Assembly (NCBI RefSeq): GCF_964355755.1
Contig: NC_092673.1
Location: 13,521,001 to 13,585,000 of the forward strand
Length of the DNA stretch: 64,000 nt
Direction of reading: 5' to 3'
Source: Antedon mediterranea
Taxonomy: Eukaryota; Echinodermata; Crinoidea; Comatulida; Antedonidae
Positions within the stretch are counted from its first letter, which is position 1. Every line of letters begins with the position of its first letter. This document shows positions 32,700 through 43,937 of the stretch, one piece after another. Position numbers and translations under genes: made by a program. Below the pieces are notes generated by a model. The model saw only the letters and a list, made by a program, of their open reading frames with translations. It ran no database searches and had not been told where the DNA came from.

Positions 32700-33539
32700 A
32701 ATAACACGTAGAAGCCTTATAGAAGCTTTCTCATTCAAAAAAGACATTTTGAACTCCAGATTTTCGTCGAGAGTTTCGTTGCATTCAAAGGCTGAGGCAT
32801 GGAAAGAAGTTTTAAATAGCGTAAATGCCGTAAATGGAGAGGTCAATCGAACCGTCGACGAGATTAAAAAGAAATGGAAAAATTTATTGGCAGATGCCAA
32901 AAAAGATTTAAACCGTCAAAAAAAATCCTCCTACTGGAGGGGGTCCACAATTTCATATGCCAAAATGTAGTGAGATGGTAATCAATGTCTATGGTGGGGA
33001 AGACTCCAGTTTGTTTGCTGGTTTATCCAGTGGAGTTGAAAGTTCAATTGGGAGTCGGTCAGCACTATCATCAGCAGCAGGTGTGTATTTTGTTAATACC
33101 TGTACTAGGGCTAGCATAGCCTAGGCATATTCATCAGCCTAGAGGTCCTAGGCCTATATGTTATGAATTTGGTCACAGGTTCAAATTGTTAATTCAAGGC
33201 CTATGTATTGCAAACATTGTTAACATAGTTGTAAACAATTATAATATTAATTTTTTAAATATTTTTTATACAATAACAAATGACGATAATAAATGAGTGT
33301 CATTTATTTTAACGACCATTATCATTAAAGATCTTTCTACCAATATTCCCTCAACATCATCTGAAGAACCAGCAGAGCCGAAGAGAAAAAGAGTCAAACA
33401 TGTAGAAGAGGATGACACATACCAATCTTTTTTAAAGTGGCAGACGGTAGCTAAGCAGAAAGTCGAGAAAATTGAACTGGAGAAAATTAAACTACATGAA
33501 GAGGCTAAATACTACAAAGTTGCCACACAAAAGTGTTAA
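32700..33539 (+). pseudogene. Myb/SANT-like protein of Harbinger element 3
   Basis: The N-terminal domain reads SLIEAFSFKKDILNSRFSS, KAEAWKEVLNSVNAVNGEV and RTVDEIKKKWKNLLADAKKD, the layout of Naif1-like Myb/SANT domains found in Harbinger partner proteins. A one-base shift near 32936 moves the frame. The glycine-rich continuation (GGGPQFHMPKCSEMVINVYG) is readable to about 33080. A second exon (about 33330-33539) carries PKRKRVKHVEEDD, a likely nuclear signal, and a charged helix with KVEKIELEKIKLHEEAKY before the stop. Apart from the shift the gene is well preserved. Confidence 0.75.
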
Positions 33540-33599
33540 CTAGAGCTAGCTGTATTGCAGTCTCAGGTTACAATTGTTGAAGAATAATTGGTGTTTATA

Positions 33600-34510
33600 A
33601 ATTATTAAAAAATAGTTAATATATTATTGTATATAAATTACAATTTATATACAATTTATATACAATTTAGAATGAATAATTCATTAAATTTCTTAAATTT
33701 CTATGAGTGTTTACAAATAATTTTAAAATATTTAATATATTATTGTATATAAATTACAATTTATATACAATTTAGATAATTTAATGAATAATTCATTAAA
33801 TTTCTATGGGTGTTTACAAATAATTTTAAAATATTTAATATATTGTATATAAATTACAATTTATATACAATTTAGATAATTTAATGAATAATTCATTAAA
33901 TTTCTATGGGTGTTTACAAATAATTTTAAAAAATTTAATATATTATTGTACATATAAATTACAATTTATATACAATTTAGATAATTTAATGAATAATTCA
34001 TTAAATTTCTATGTGTGTTTACAAATAATTTTAAAATATTTAATATTGTATATAAATTACAATTTATATACAATTTAGATAATTTAATGAATAATTCATT
34101 AAATTTCTATGGGTGTTTACAAATAATTTTAAAATATTTAATATATTATTGTATATAAATTACAATTTATATACAATTTAGAATGAATAATTCATTACAT
34201 TTCAATTGGTGTTTACAAATAATTAATATATTATTCATATTGTTTATAAATTACAATTTATATACAATTTAGAATGAATAATTCATTACATTTCAATTGG
34301 TGTTTACAAATAATTAATATATTATTCATATTGTTTATAAATTACAATTTATATACAATTTAGATATATTTAATGAATAATTCATTAAATTTCAATTGGT
34401 GTTTACAAATAATTTAAAAATATTTAATATATAATTTACAATTTAGATATATTTAATGAATAATTCATTAAATTTCAATTGGTGTTTACAAATAATTAAA
34501 ATATATTTAA
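33600..34510. repeat. AT-rich minisatellite, about nine units of 83-105 bp
   Basis: The marker TGTTTACAAATAATT recurs near 33708, 33811, 33911, 34016, 34114, 34210, 34301, 34400 and 34483. Each unit contains GAATAATTCATTAAATTT and a TATATAAATTACAATTTATA palindrome. Later units are shorter and carry CAATTGG in place of CTATGGG. It lies between the 3' ends of the two Harbinger 3 genes. Confidence 0.9.
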
Positions 34511-34639
34511 TACCTGTATTTAATATGTACAATGATGATGCTGTTATGAAAGCGCCATAATTATTTTAAATAAAAATTGAATCTCATTTATACAGTATAA
34601 ACATTTTTTACAAAACAAAATTTAATTAGCAATTGCATT

Positions 34640-36119
34640 TGCAACCATCTGCCTGATTGCATGTCCATTGTTGTCTTCAATGTGTTCATTGCGCTGCCCT
34701 GCATCCCCTATATCAATATCCTCTTCATTTTCAATTTCTGGTAAACCTAAATTACGGGCCAATATTATGAATGACCATTGTTGCTGCTACCACAGCGCAG
34801 GTTCTGTGAGGCTGCATACGGTTTTCTTCGTGCATGCACCGAAACCGCCTTTTCCATGCACCTATTGTCCTCTCGACAATACTTCTTGTTATGGAATGTA
34901 CATTGTTATACCTTCGTTCTTCGCGAGTAATTGGATTTATAAACGGTGTCAACAGAAATGGCCGTAACGCATACCCAGAATCCCCCAACAAATATCCTTC
35001 TGGCATTTCACCATTTTCAAATGCTACACCAAGACCACTCTCCCTAAAAATTCTGGAATCAAGCGTTGAACCGGGCCAACGCAGTACACAATTTGTGAAT
35101 CGCATGTTTGCGTCACAAACGACTTGGATGTTCAGGCTATGAGTATGATATCCTTTTCTGTTCACATAAACAAATTCGTCGACTGTTGGAGCTTGTATCC
35201 GGACATGAGTGCCATCAACCGCTCCAATGACATTAGGGAAACCAGATATGTCATGAAATTAAATTTTTGTTTCCCTAATGCTTGCTGCATCCATCGGGAA
35301 AAACACATACTCAATCATAATGTCTCTGTAAGGCCAGTGAAACTTGCCTTACAATTCGGCAAGCTGTCGATTCATGAATTCCTACAAACAAAGGAATACA
35401 AAATATTATAATCTTGAATTAACCTAAAGTATTAAATAACAATTGATAATAGAGAATAAATATGTATAAATTTAATTTTATAAATTTATAAGAAAAATTT
35501 AACTTAATTTATATATCAAAATTATAGATATTTTTACCATAATTTTATTTTTATTAAAAACTAAACTAAAAGATACAACAAAAAAACAAGCAGCCTATTT
35601 ACTAGTTGGCTTGTTGACTCCGCTCACTCACCATACCGCCGCCGTGCAGCGGGTGAATGTTTTTAAATGGGTAAAGGTGCGAGAGTAAACTAGCGCCGGC
35701 GCGATAGTCTAGGCCTAGGTATAAATAATTATAATTTATTTTACTTAATTATACTAAGTATTTACTAATTTTATACCTTCATTATTATCATTAAAAACTA
35801 AACAATATTATTATTGTAGTTGTGCTAATTATTAATATTAATACTTACCAGAAAGATCGCCGGAAATGTTATGCATTGATCCACTTGCATAAAATCTAAG
35901 TGCTGTGCACACTTGGAGAACCGGTGGCACTGCATTATTCCTATTCGTTACATTTAAATCAATTGCTAAATTATCGCTAAGCGTCATTATAGCTTGCAGG
36001 TTGAACCGAAATTTTCTATATAATTCGTTGTCATCATATTTATCAAGCGGATGCAATCTATCGCGAAAAATACGACCTATTCTCTCTCGATAGCCTTGCA
36101 CCGCGATAAAGTTCGCCAT
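34640..36119 (-). pseudogene. HARBI1-like transposase of Harbinger element 3
   Basis: The N-terminal exon begins MANFIAVQGYRERIGRIFRD (36119) and runs to a GT donor near 35845, after LQVCTALRFYASGS. The middle exon (about 35395-34752) reads TACRIVRQVSLALQRHYD, then a stop and frame slippage, then SGFPNVIGAVDGTHVRIQAP (first Asp), RWPGSTLDSRIF, YLLGDSGYALRPFLLTPF (second Asp) and SIVERTIGAWKRRFRC (Glu). The C-terminus has AATMVIHNIGP and a final acidic segment to about 34640. All DDE residues are present. The stop and shift near 35300-35250 break this copy. Confidence 0.85.
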
Positions 36120-36934
36120 TTTTTTTGTCTTCGCAACGAATCCTAAGCCTGCTACGAGGAGGCTTAAAATTTAAGACCGCGAAACGTCCTCTCGTAGGCT
36201 TAGACTTTATATTGCAAGAGGCTTTATTCTATGACCTCCATTGAGGGTGGTATAAGACCTAGGCTTAAGTCTAAGACCCCGGTTAAGACCTTTATTGCAA
36301 TCCGCCCAGGGACCTACTAGGCCTCCAACAATCTTCTTTTTGATTCTGACGGAGCAGGACGTGTTGTCGGGCCATCCATCCCAAACCTTATTTCTTATAA
36401 TTTGTATCGTAGCTTGTATTAAATTGGTAAGTTCTACCATTATATAAATAAAAGGGCCATATGGCTCATGAGAATTTAACCTACTTGTACTTTCATCATT
36501 TAAATCAATTTAAGTATATCATTATCTATTTACATAGGACGTGAAGCCGACGGAATATGACCGTCGCCGAACCTGACGCTACCTGTCATAAACATAAACC
36601 CTCTTTACCTAGCAATAATTATTTAATTTAGTGTACGTCGTATGTGAGAGAGAGCAGACGGAACGAGAGGAACCTGAGAACCTGATAGGCTAGCCTAGTG
36701 ACATTAAACTTCCCATCTCTCAGTAGAATAAACTAGTGCGTGGGACTCTTCCGGTGGTCCGTTTATTAGAAGGAGCACACTCCTTCCGATAAGCCGAGCA
36801 TCTTATCTTTAACTTTATAATAAATAACTAGGCTAGACAGGCTCTAATCTAAGCCTAACGAACGAGATTGCTACCAGGCTAGTTGTACACAGTAGAGACA
36901 GGAAAGAGGGAAAAACTTTACAATATTTTTGAAT

Positions 36935-37520
36935 TTATTTTATTTATTTATTAAGGGTACAGAAGAGAGCTCTAAGATGTATTTACGGTGCTAAAGTACA
37001 TCAGTTATGAAAATGCTTTATCCATGTCTGGATTATGTTCCCTTGAAGCCAGAAGAGATAACTTGATGATGAAATTTGGGTAGGGGCTACTACTCTCTAA
37101 ACTCTATCGTTATATGCTTCTCCCTTATCGTAACCACGGTCACAATTTGAGAAATGTTAATTTGTTAAATGCCCCCTTGTGTAAAACTAATCATTGGAAA
37201 CGCTCTACCATCCCTAACATTATTGATAGAATGAATGAAGCCTCTAAAACTAAAACTTTGTAGGTTTATAACATTAATAATAATTAACGAATTAGTGATT
37301 ACCGCATGCTTTGGTTTATCTGGGTCTTTTGGCATTTTAAAGAATTTTAACGGCTTTTAATGATCTGATTTACTGTGTACTTGTATATATTATATTGTTC
37401 TAAATTCTTTTAAATTTTTACTTTGTACGTTGTTTGCAGAATTTTTCAGCCGTTGGGCTGCCTTCTGTTTGTACTATTTATGTGTTTTTTTTATGAATAA
37501 ATACCTATATATTTATTTAA
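36935..37520 (+). mobile_element. LINE 3' end (third)
   Basis: Readable C-terminal RT-domain text includes LSMSGLCSLEARRDNLMMKF and LLPYRNHGHNLRNVNLLNAP, then a stop at 37261-37263. A T-rich 3' UTR with CAGCCGTTGGGCTGCC (a small hairpin) and an ATAAATA end follows. It is 5'-truncated. The L-S-E-RR--L--KF pattern is typical of CR1-like elements. Confidence 0.7.
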
Positions 37521-37633
37521 ATCATGGTAAATTTAACGCAGATCATGAAAGCGAAAGTGCTCGATACAAAATGTAGAGCCAAATATAAATAAATGATAAA
37601 GACGCTAGTAAATTACCAACTGAACATTTTATT

Positions 37634-37677
37634 GCACTACAGGCTGTTTCATGAGTATGAACTCAATCTTCAGGTGC
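37634..37677 (-). ncRNA. Hammerhead-ribozyme-like core (left arm)
   Basis: Minus-strand counterpart of 37894-37937, with identical core elements: CTGAAGA, a TGAGT/ACTCA helix II, GAAA and a GTA cleavage triplet. Confidence 0.55.
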
Positions 37678-37893
37678 TTGGCTCTGAATGATAGTCACAA
37701 AAAGCTATAATGAAGTTATAAGGCAAACTGTTTATGTGAACAATAGTATGTTAATTAGCAAGTACAACAGACTGTCCAGGAAATAGAAATGTGTTGTACT
37801 TGCTAATTAACATACTATTGTTCACATAAACAGTTTGCCTTATAACTTCATTATAGCTTTTTGTATTCACTTGTGACTATCATTCAGAGCCAA

Positions 37894-37937
37894 GCACCTG
37901 AAGATTGAGTTCATACTCATGAAACAGCCTGTAGTGC
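37894..37937 (+). ncRNA. Hammerhead-ribozyme-like core (right arm)
   Basis: The order fits the CUGANGA...GAAA consensus. Helix I is GCAC (37894-37897) with GTGC (37934-37937). Then CTGAAGA (37898-37904), helix II TGAGT-TCAT-ACTCA (37906-37919), GAAA (37921-37924), a very short CAG/CTG helix III and GTA with cleavage predicted after 37933. CCAA/TTGG further out could extend helix I. The minimal helix III resembles retrotransposon hammerheads that act as dimers. Confidence 0.6.
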
Positions 37938-37987
37938 AATAAAATGTTCAGTTGGTAATTTACTAGCGTCTTTATCATTTATTTATA

Positions 37988-39149
37988 TATATTTATTTAC
38001 AATTATTTTTTATATATATTGGAAGCAAATTTTCTATAAAAAAAAGTTGTGAGTATTTTGTCTAATTTGTTGTCAAATTTCATGCAAAACAAAGTTTGCA
38101 TGTAAAATTCTGTTTACTTCTTATTTGTTGACAATTTGTTTACAATGACCTTGATAACATTTTCATTGACAAAATATATTGAAATTAAACGTGTATTTCA
38201 CCAACAATAAATGCATTAAAAGTTGACACATTCTAACAAGTTTTTAGCCCTCTATTGTTGTTGCTCTATTTGGCACTCCATAGAAACGAAAATTGAACAT
38301 GGAATCGATGGATGCAAAATTCGCTAGGAGGAGAGGGAGAGAGAAACACGTCTGAAAAATCACCAATTTATAGAATTTATTTCTTACTTTTTATGTGATT
38401 CTCCTTCATAAAACCTAATTCTAAGCTGTGGTATTCGTGATAAACAAATTTGGAGTAAAAAAACAAGGCAGGTTGGATAGAGAACTGGCGCCGAAAAGTG
38501 AGTTTATGAAATTATTATACAAATATAATTAACTTACCCTCTTGCTGTTGTGGTTGTAAACACGTACGTCCCCGCCGGCCGTACGCGACGAGCACGCATG
38601 ATACACTGTTTGACACGCGCGCAGGAGGGTTAGTTTAGGCCCCTCTCTAAATCAGCAGTCAGTGTTAGGAGAAGCATTTCAGCATCATGATCGTGTTCCT
38701 CAAAAGTCAATTGGGCTTGTTGTTGAAAAAACTACTGTATTTATTTATAGTTTAAGTTAGAAAATTCTGTTCTGAAAAACTGCCGAACTTCAAAACTGGC
38801 AAGAGCCTACAACAATACATCAATGTGCGCTCTCTTTTAGGCCTAGTATTTTTCCATTTATGGCGGCAAAGATCAATCTATGACGTGATTGCCTATGGGC
38901 GGCTAATATGACCATAACAGTGAAGTTAAAAATGAAAAAAATTAGCTCAGGCAACTGTGCTGCAGGAACCACGAAGTGGCGGGTTATGGTACTACAGTAT
39001 TATATCTTTGGCAGCAAGAGAGAGAGAGAGGAACTGAGCGAAACACTTGGGCAAAAATGCAGAGCTACCGAGGGTGTGTTACTTAATATTATTTATTGAA
39101 GAATACTGTGTAACTCAAGTTTTTGTGAAGTCACCAATAGGCCTATTAG
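37988..39149. other. Stretch without a recognisable gene
   Basis: AT-rich, with one GC-rich CpG patch (about 38565-38635). No coding sequence or repeat family that I can name. Confidence 0.5.
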
Positions 39150-40198
39150 TGTAGGCTGGTATGTTGTTTATATGAATGTCGTGTATATTTTTTGTTAAAA
39201 GCAAACTTTGACTTTATTTCATATCTTGATAATATAAGGAATGAAAAAAAATATGTTGCCATTTTTTCAAGACATTTAAAGGACCAAATTCAAGATGGCC
39301 GCCAACATTCAAATAACCCTATTAAAGATCAGAATATCACCAATAATACAAATTATGAATGTGGAACAAGTCCGTTTTGATGGTATTACTGTACCCATTA
39401 TACAATCCTAACTATGTAAAGCGATAATATGTCAGCCATCTTGGATTTCAAAATGGCCGCCAATAAAAATTAAATTCTTTAAATAATTTTTTTAAAATCT
39501 GTGTATAAATTGTTGTTTGTACACAATGTTCTAAAATTGTCACTTCTCACAGGATTGTAAATTGTAAATATAAGGCTAAAGTTGTCAATGTCCTCTATAA
39601 CAGATATATAATACCCCACTATGACTATTAAATTAAATAATCGTTCAAAGTTGAAGTTGCAAAAGTATGGAACAAATTAACAATTTATATCAAATATTCA
39701 ACAACAATTACGTCTAACTAGAGGGTTAGACCTCTAGTTCGCTCGCTCCCCTCAAGGAAGTGTAAACGAAGGTTCTCGGAAGGATAATGACTCGGGTAAA
39801 AAGGTTTTAGAAGGACGTCCTCCTTGTACGTTTTCTGTCGGTTACCATTATTGAAAATGCTTGACATTCGAAAAACTAAACCTACTCTGTTTCACAGTCT
39901 CTTAGATGATTAATAACATTTTAAAGTATAGTGTTTATTGTTTAATAGGGCGGAGGTGGGGAGGCAGAGTTCATTTGAGGGAGATGCTTATTCGAGGAAT
40001 TTTTTAGTTTTAATAATATCGTAACATTTATAATCAAATAAAATCCTCTAATAGATATGAAAAGTGGTAAAAAATTATAACAAATGCTTGGTAAATTATA
40101 GTTAACAGTGTAATGAATTCTATTATAAATAGTATATACAATATCGTGTGTATAATTAATGTACTGTAGATGGGCGTTTATTAGATAGTTGGGTAGGT

Positions 40199-40216
40199 GG
40201 GGGGGGGGGGGGGGGG
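40199..40216 (+). repeat. 18-base G run
   Basis: An uninterrupted poly(G) inside a G-rich stretch (40177-40220), within a set of GGCGTTTATT-type words at about 39950-40270 that look like subterminal repeats of an unknown element. Confidence 0.85.
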
Positions 40217-40659
40217 TGTAGGCGATTATTATTCAAAGTGATGTTTTATTGGGGAGGCGTTTATTCAAATAAATACCATCATAATACATTATTTCATTTA
40301 AACATCTTTTGAAACTAACTTCCGCGACAGTGTAGGCCGTTTCGGCCCAAGATGGAAGATGTTTTTAGACTGCTTGCAATATGGGCCCTAATGGGACACA
40401 GATATAAAACTCGGCTATCGGGATTTAATTTTTTAACTACTGTACCTTCACACGCGCGGTCCGATCCGAAAATAAACAAAAAACTAAAATAGCTATAGCC
40501 ACTAACGACCAACTTAACTGAAACCAGGTAGTTGCAAGGTGAACCTGTGAACTCATCGTGAACCCGGAAATTACTTTGACCGCGTACAATTGAAATTGAG
40601 TTGAAAATCTACCGATGAATCAGAAATTTTGTTTTAAAACTCTTTATAATATATTCCTA

Positions 40660-42015
40660 AGATAGAAATATGGAACAATATCGTAATAGTGAAAACTGTT
40701 TTACATTTCGCGGTACACCTGAGATAGTTCAGGTAGGTATCCAAGGCAGAAAGTTGTTCCAAAGTTTTTCCATTGTGCTCGCCTATGTCAGAATTAACAA
40801 TAATTTATATATAGATTCTAAATTACAGATCTCATTTCTTTTCATGAAACTGAAACTTGACAGGAGACAGGACCACAATATAAAACAAGTGCATTTATAC
40901 CTTATTGTGAAATCCTGTATAAATAAGTTAAATAATAAATGCGTTATTGCTATGTAATTCAATGTCTGAACCTTCAGGGCCATAGTCACCAGTATGGTTG
41001 GTAAGTTTTCAACCTGTCAACTTTTGGCAGAAGGTTGAAGGAAATACAGATACAGCTCTGCCTATAAATAACCTTGTAAATGAATGAACTCCTACTTCTC
41101 ATCATCTACAATCTCAACCAATTTCATTAGATATGTACCCCCTACAGACAGACCAGCATTATACACTGGTTTGATGAGTGCACATGGTTGTGGTATAAAA
41201 ACTCATGTACTAGGGAAAGACAAGAATGCCTGGTGATGACTCTTGCCCAAGATGAGTGGAGGTGGACAGAGATGACATCAAAAAGCAATTATTATGTCGA
41301 CCCGGTGAACTCTATGGCTTTTGGACATGTAGCATTGTGAAAATAGTGTTGAGGCAAGTGCTTTTGTTGAAACTGAACTTGTATTACCTATACAACCAGT
41401 GACACAAATCGGGACACAAATGGAAAACATCTGTAAAGGACAAAAGCACACTAATTCTGCTTTCTCTCTACAACTTGCTTCTAGTTTCTACAAATGCAGA
41501 CGGAGAAAGAGATTCTAAGTTAAGTATCGTTTTGTTTGAAAGAGGCTGATCATAAAGATATTAACTTGAATACAGAGAGTCGACGAAATCTAAATGATGT
41601 GGTTAAACTATATCCCTATATATGTATATGAGAGGACATGTATGTGTGGGACTTGCTGGATTTACATCAATTGATCAGGGTCATTGAGCGTGGTATCATT
41701 GGAATAACACAAAATAATGATTTCATCAGAGCTGGCAAATCTAGTTAACATTTAAAGAGAGATGATATCCCGATTAATGAAGAATGCTGCAATGTTTGTT
41801 GGCCATGGCATGAAATTGGACAGAAAATGCCAATTTGTTTCTGAACAAGGTTGTTGGGAACGCAGATCAGTCTGTGGAAGTTTGATGGATACAGTAGTAG
41901 AGAACGAAGGAAGGTCAACTTACTGTATCGCATTCAAGATTAGAAATATTTCATTGAAGGACTTTGGCAGAGTTAGTTGTCATTTAACTGAAGAAGTTTA
42001 TGAGATGTTTTAATA
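40660..42015 (+). pseudogene. Degenerate coding-like interior, unrecognised
   Basis: Base composition is more balanced than in the surroundings. Open frames of 80-95 codons appear (for example 40670-40957 and 41762-42013), broken by many stops. I recognise no domain. It is enclosed by the long inverted ends at 39150 and 42560, so it probably was that element's gene. Confidence 0.3.
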
Positions 42016-42759
42016 TGAAGAAGTGTACAGTCAGTACTATAGACCTCCTGATGGTCAACATTTTGTGTTAATCACCATCATTTTGTATATTTCAATCTAA
42101 TTTTATTTAACTTATACAAGTTTTAATAAGAAATTTAACCCATTTAAAAAAAAAATGTTGTTGTCATAGGCCTATCATTTTATGTGATTTCAATCAACGT
42201 CATAACTTGCACATGTTTTAATAAGAAATTTAATCCATTTTAAAAAAATGGCGGCCATTTTGAAATTCAAAATGTCAGAATACTAATGAATATAGGTTTA
42301 TAATAATTCTTATATAGCAGAGAACCCATATGAACTTACAATATTATTCATAATGGGTGTTACTTTGTCCAATATGGTAAATTTATTGGATATTTTACGT
42401 ATTGGCAGCCATCTTGGATTTGACACCCTTAAGCTTTTTTAAAAAAATGGCAACATATTTTTGTCATTACTTTACATCCTAAAGACACTAAATCAGCTGG
42501 AATTTTGCTTTTAACAAAAAAATGACACGAAATTAAATAGTGGCCTACTTACACCATATATCAATTTTTCTTAAAATCAATGGCAACAATTCAGGACGTT
42601 AATTTAAAACTTGTGGACGCTAACATTCAAAGCAAGTACTATACTTGGAAAAAGTACAATAATAAACAGTAATTTACTAAATATCGCACTAAGATTATAA
42701 CGTGATACAGTATAATTAAGCTATTATAAATATAACATATATAAGATGCAGTCTTAACT

Positions 42760-43937
42760 CTTCTTGACTCTGTTTATTCTGGTCTCGAGAGACCGCGATC
42801 ATATGTTTGCTCTATGTTCTTTGATTTCTCTTCAGCCTTTAATACTATCCAATCACATATTCTGCTCCGGAAACTCCGTGATATGAATATTAATTCAGTG
42901 TTCACACATAATCTTGTGGATTTGTGATTTTCTATCAAACAGACCACGTGGTTAGGATAGGTGGACTTTCTTCTAGTACTCTTTTCACTTCCTCAGGGAT
43001 GTGTTCTTTCTCCTGTTCTTTTCTCTCTTTACACAAATGACTTTAAAATTGAAAGTAATTATGTTAGTATAGTTAAGTATGCAGATGATTCTGTTGTTAC
43101 GGGTATAATTCAGCATAACTGTGAAGATGAGTATAGAAATACACTTAAGTTGTTTGAGTCGTGGTGTAAGAAAAATTTTCTTATATTGAACGCGGATAAA
43201 GACCAAAGAATTAATTTTTGATTTCAGAAAGAAGAAAAGTGTTATTGATAATATTGTATTAAACGACCAAAAGATAGAAACTGTAAAAGAACATAAATAT
43301 TTAGGAACAATGGTAGATTGTGAATTAAATTAGAATGCAAATACTGTAAATATTGTTAAAAAATGTAATCAACGGCTGTACCCTCTCAGAAAGCTGAACT
43401 CTTTCAGAGTGAATAATGATGTACTTTTTATGTTTCACCAGAGTGTTATTCTTGGTGTTGTAACTTTCAGCTGTGTTGTTTGGTACAATAGTCTGAGTGC
43501 TAATGATAAAAAGAAACTTGACCGTACTATGAAAACTGCTAGTAAAATAATAGGAAGGAATGTCAATGTTATCGACGCAGTTAATTTACAGGCGCGATGT
43601 TATTAGCCAAGTTAAGAAAATAATGGAAGATAACTCGCACCCATTGAATGATAAATATGTTGTTAATAAATCAGGTAGAATTCGTCCTTTAATGTGCAAT
43701 ACCACTCAATGTAGGAACTCATTGTCCACAACTCTATTCATGTTTCCAACACAACATTCCAAAGATAGTTTGTTTACTTGTTTACTACTGTATATAGTTT
43801 TAATGTATTGTATTGATATTTTTAATGTTTTATATATTGTATGTGTTTTTAAGCATCAAGGAAAACCAATTTCATGGTCGCCTTGTTGTGTTCATGACAA
43901 TAAAGATTTATTTTATCTTATCTTATCTTATATTTGA
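42760..43937 (+). mobile_element. LINE with RT fragment and TTATC tail (fourth)
   Basis: The RT region shows FFDFSSAFNTIQSHILLRKL (about 42817-42876), SLPQGCVLSPVLFSLYTNDF (42982-43041) and the catalytic KYADDSVVTGII (43075-43110). A FESWCKKNFLILNADK segment and frameshifted thumb sequence with TFSCVVWYNSLSA (43456-43497) follow. The 3' end is marked by AATAAAGATTTATTTTATC and TTATC repeats to 43935. Frames shift at least four times. The SPQGCVLSP...LYTND pattern is shared with Rex/CR1-like fish elements. Confidence 0.8.

Larger units (their letters stand above)
32485..36306. mobile_element. Harbinger element 3 (3.8 kb, TSD CAG)
   Basis: TIRs GGGCGGATTGCAATA and the complement of TTATTGCAATCCGCC lie at 32485 and 36306, flanked by CAG on both sides (32482-32484, 36307-36309). 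CWG is an accepted Harbinger target. The ends are rich in CTTAG/CTAAG words in opposite orientation. Inside are convergent Myb/SANT-like (+) and HARBI1-like (-) genes separated by a minisatellite, the classic compact two-gene layout. Confidence 0.85.
32333..36925 (+). repeat. Gypsy 3' LTR, split by Harbinger element 3
   Basis: The LTR starts TGTAACGGAATTTGGTATAG at 32333, directly after the polypurine tract. The first 152 bp are cut at 32484 by Harbinger 3. Sequence after 36306 (GGAGCACACTCCTTCCG, AATAAATAACTAG near 36819) is consistent with the rest of the LTR including a polyadenylation signal. The end is uncertain; ACTTTACA near 36924 would mirror the TGTAA start. Confidence 0.45.
37584..37987. 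repeat. 404-bp near-perfect hairpin (inverted repeat)
   Basis: The left arm 37584-37768 and right arm 37793-37987 are almost exact complements with a 24-base loop. The right arm has one extra block of about 9 bases near 37864. Each arm contains a hammerhead-ribozyme-like core. Penelope-like elements often carry such ribozymes in terminal repeats that can be inverted, so two such terminal repeats facing each other is one explanation. Confidence 0.85.
39150..42560. mobile_element. Degenerate element with long inverted ends
   Basis: 39178-39480 aligns in inverted orientation with about 42240-42535. Shared words include TTTTTTGTTAAAAGCAAA, AATATGTTGCCATTTTTT and two paired blocks around AAGATGG(C)CGCCAA and CAAAATGGC(C)GCC. 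The arms have diverged more than those at 15976-19664 but use the same ATGGCGGCCAT-like vocabulary. The interior is decayed. Confidence 0.55.

Noticed and set aside
33600-34510. Regularly spaced repeats that could suggest a CRISPR array
   Set aside because: Units are 83-105 bp of continuous AT-rich tandem repeat without unique spacers, inside a eukaryotic transposon. It is a minisatellite.
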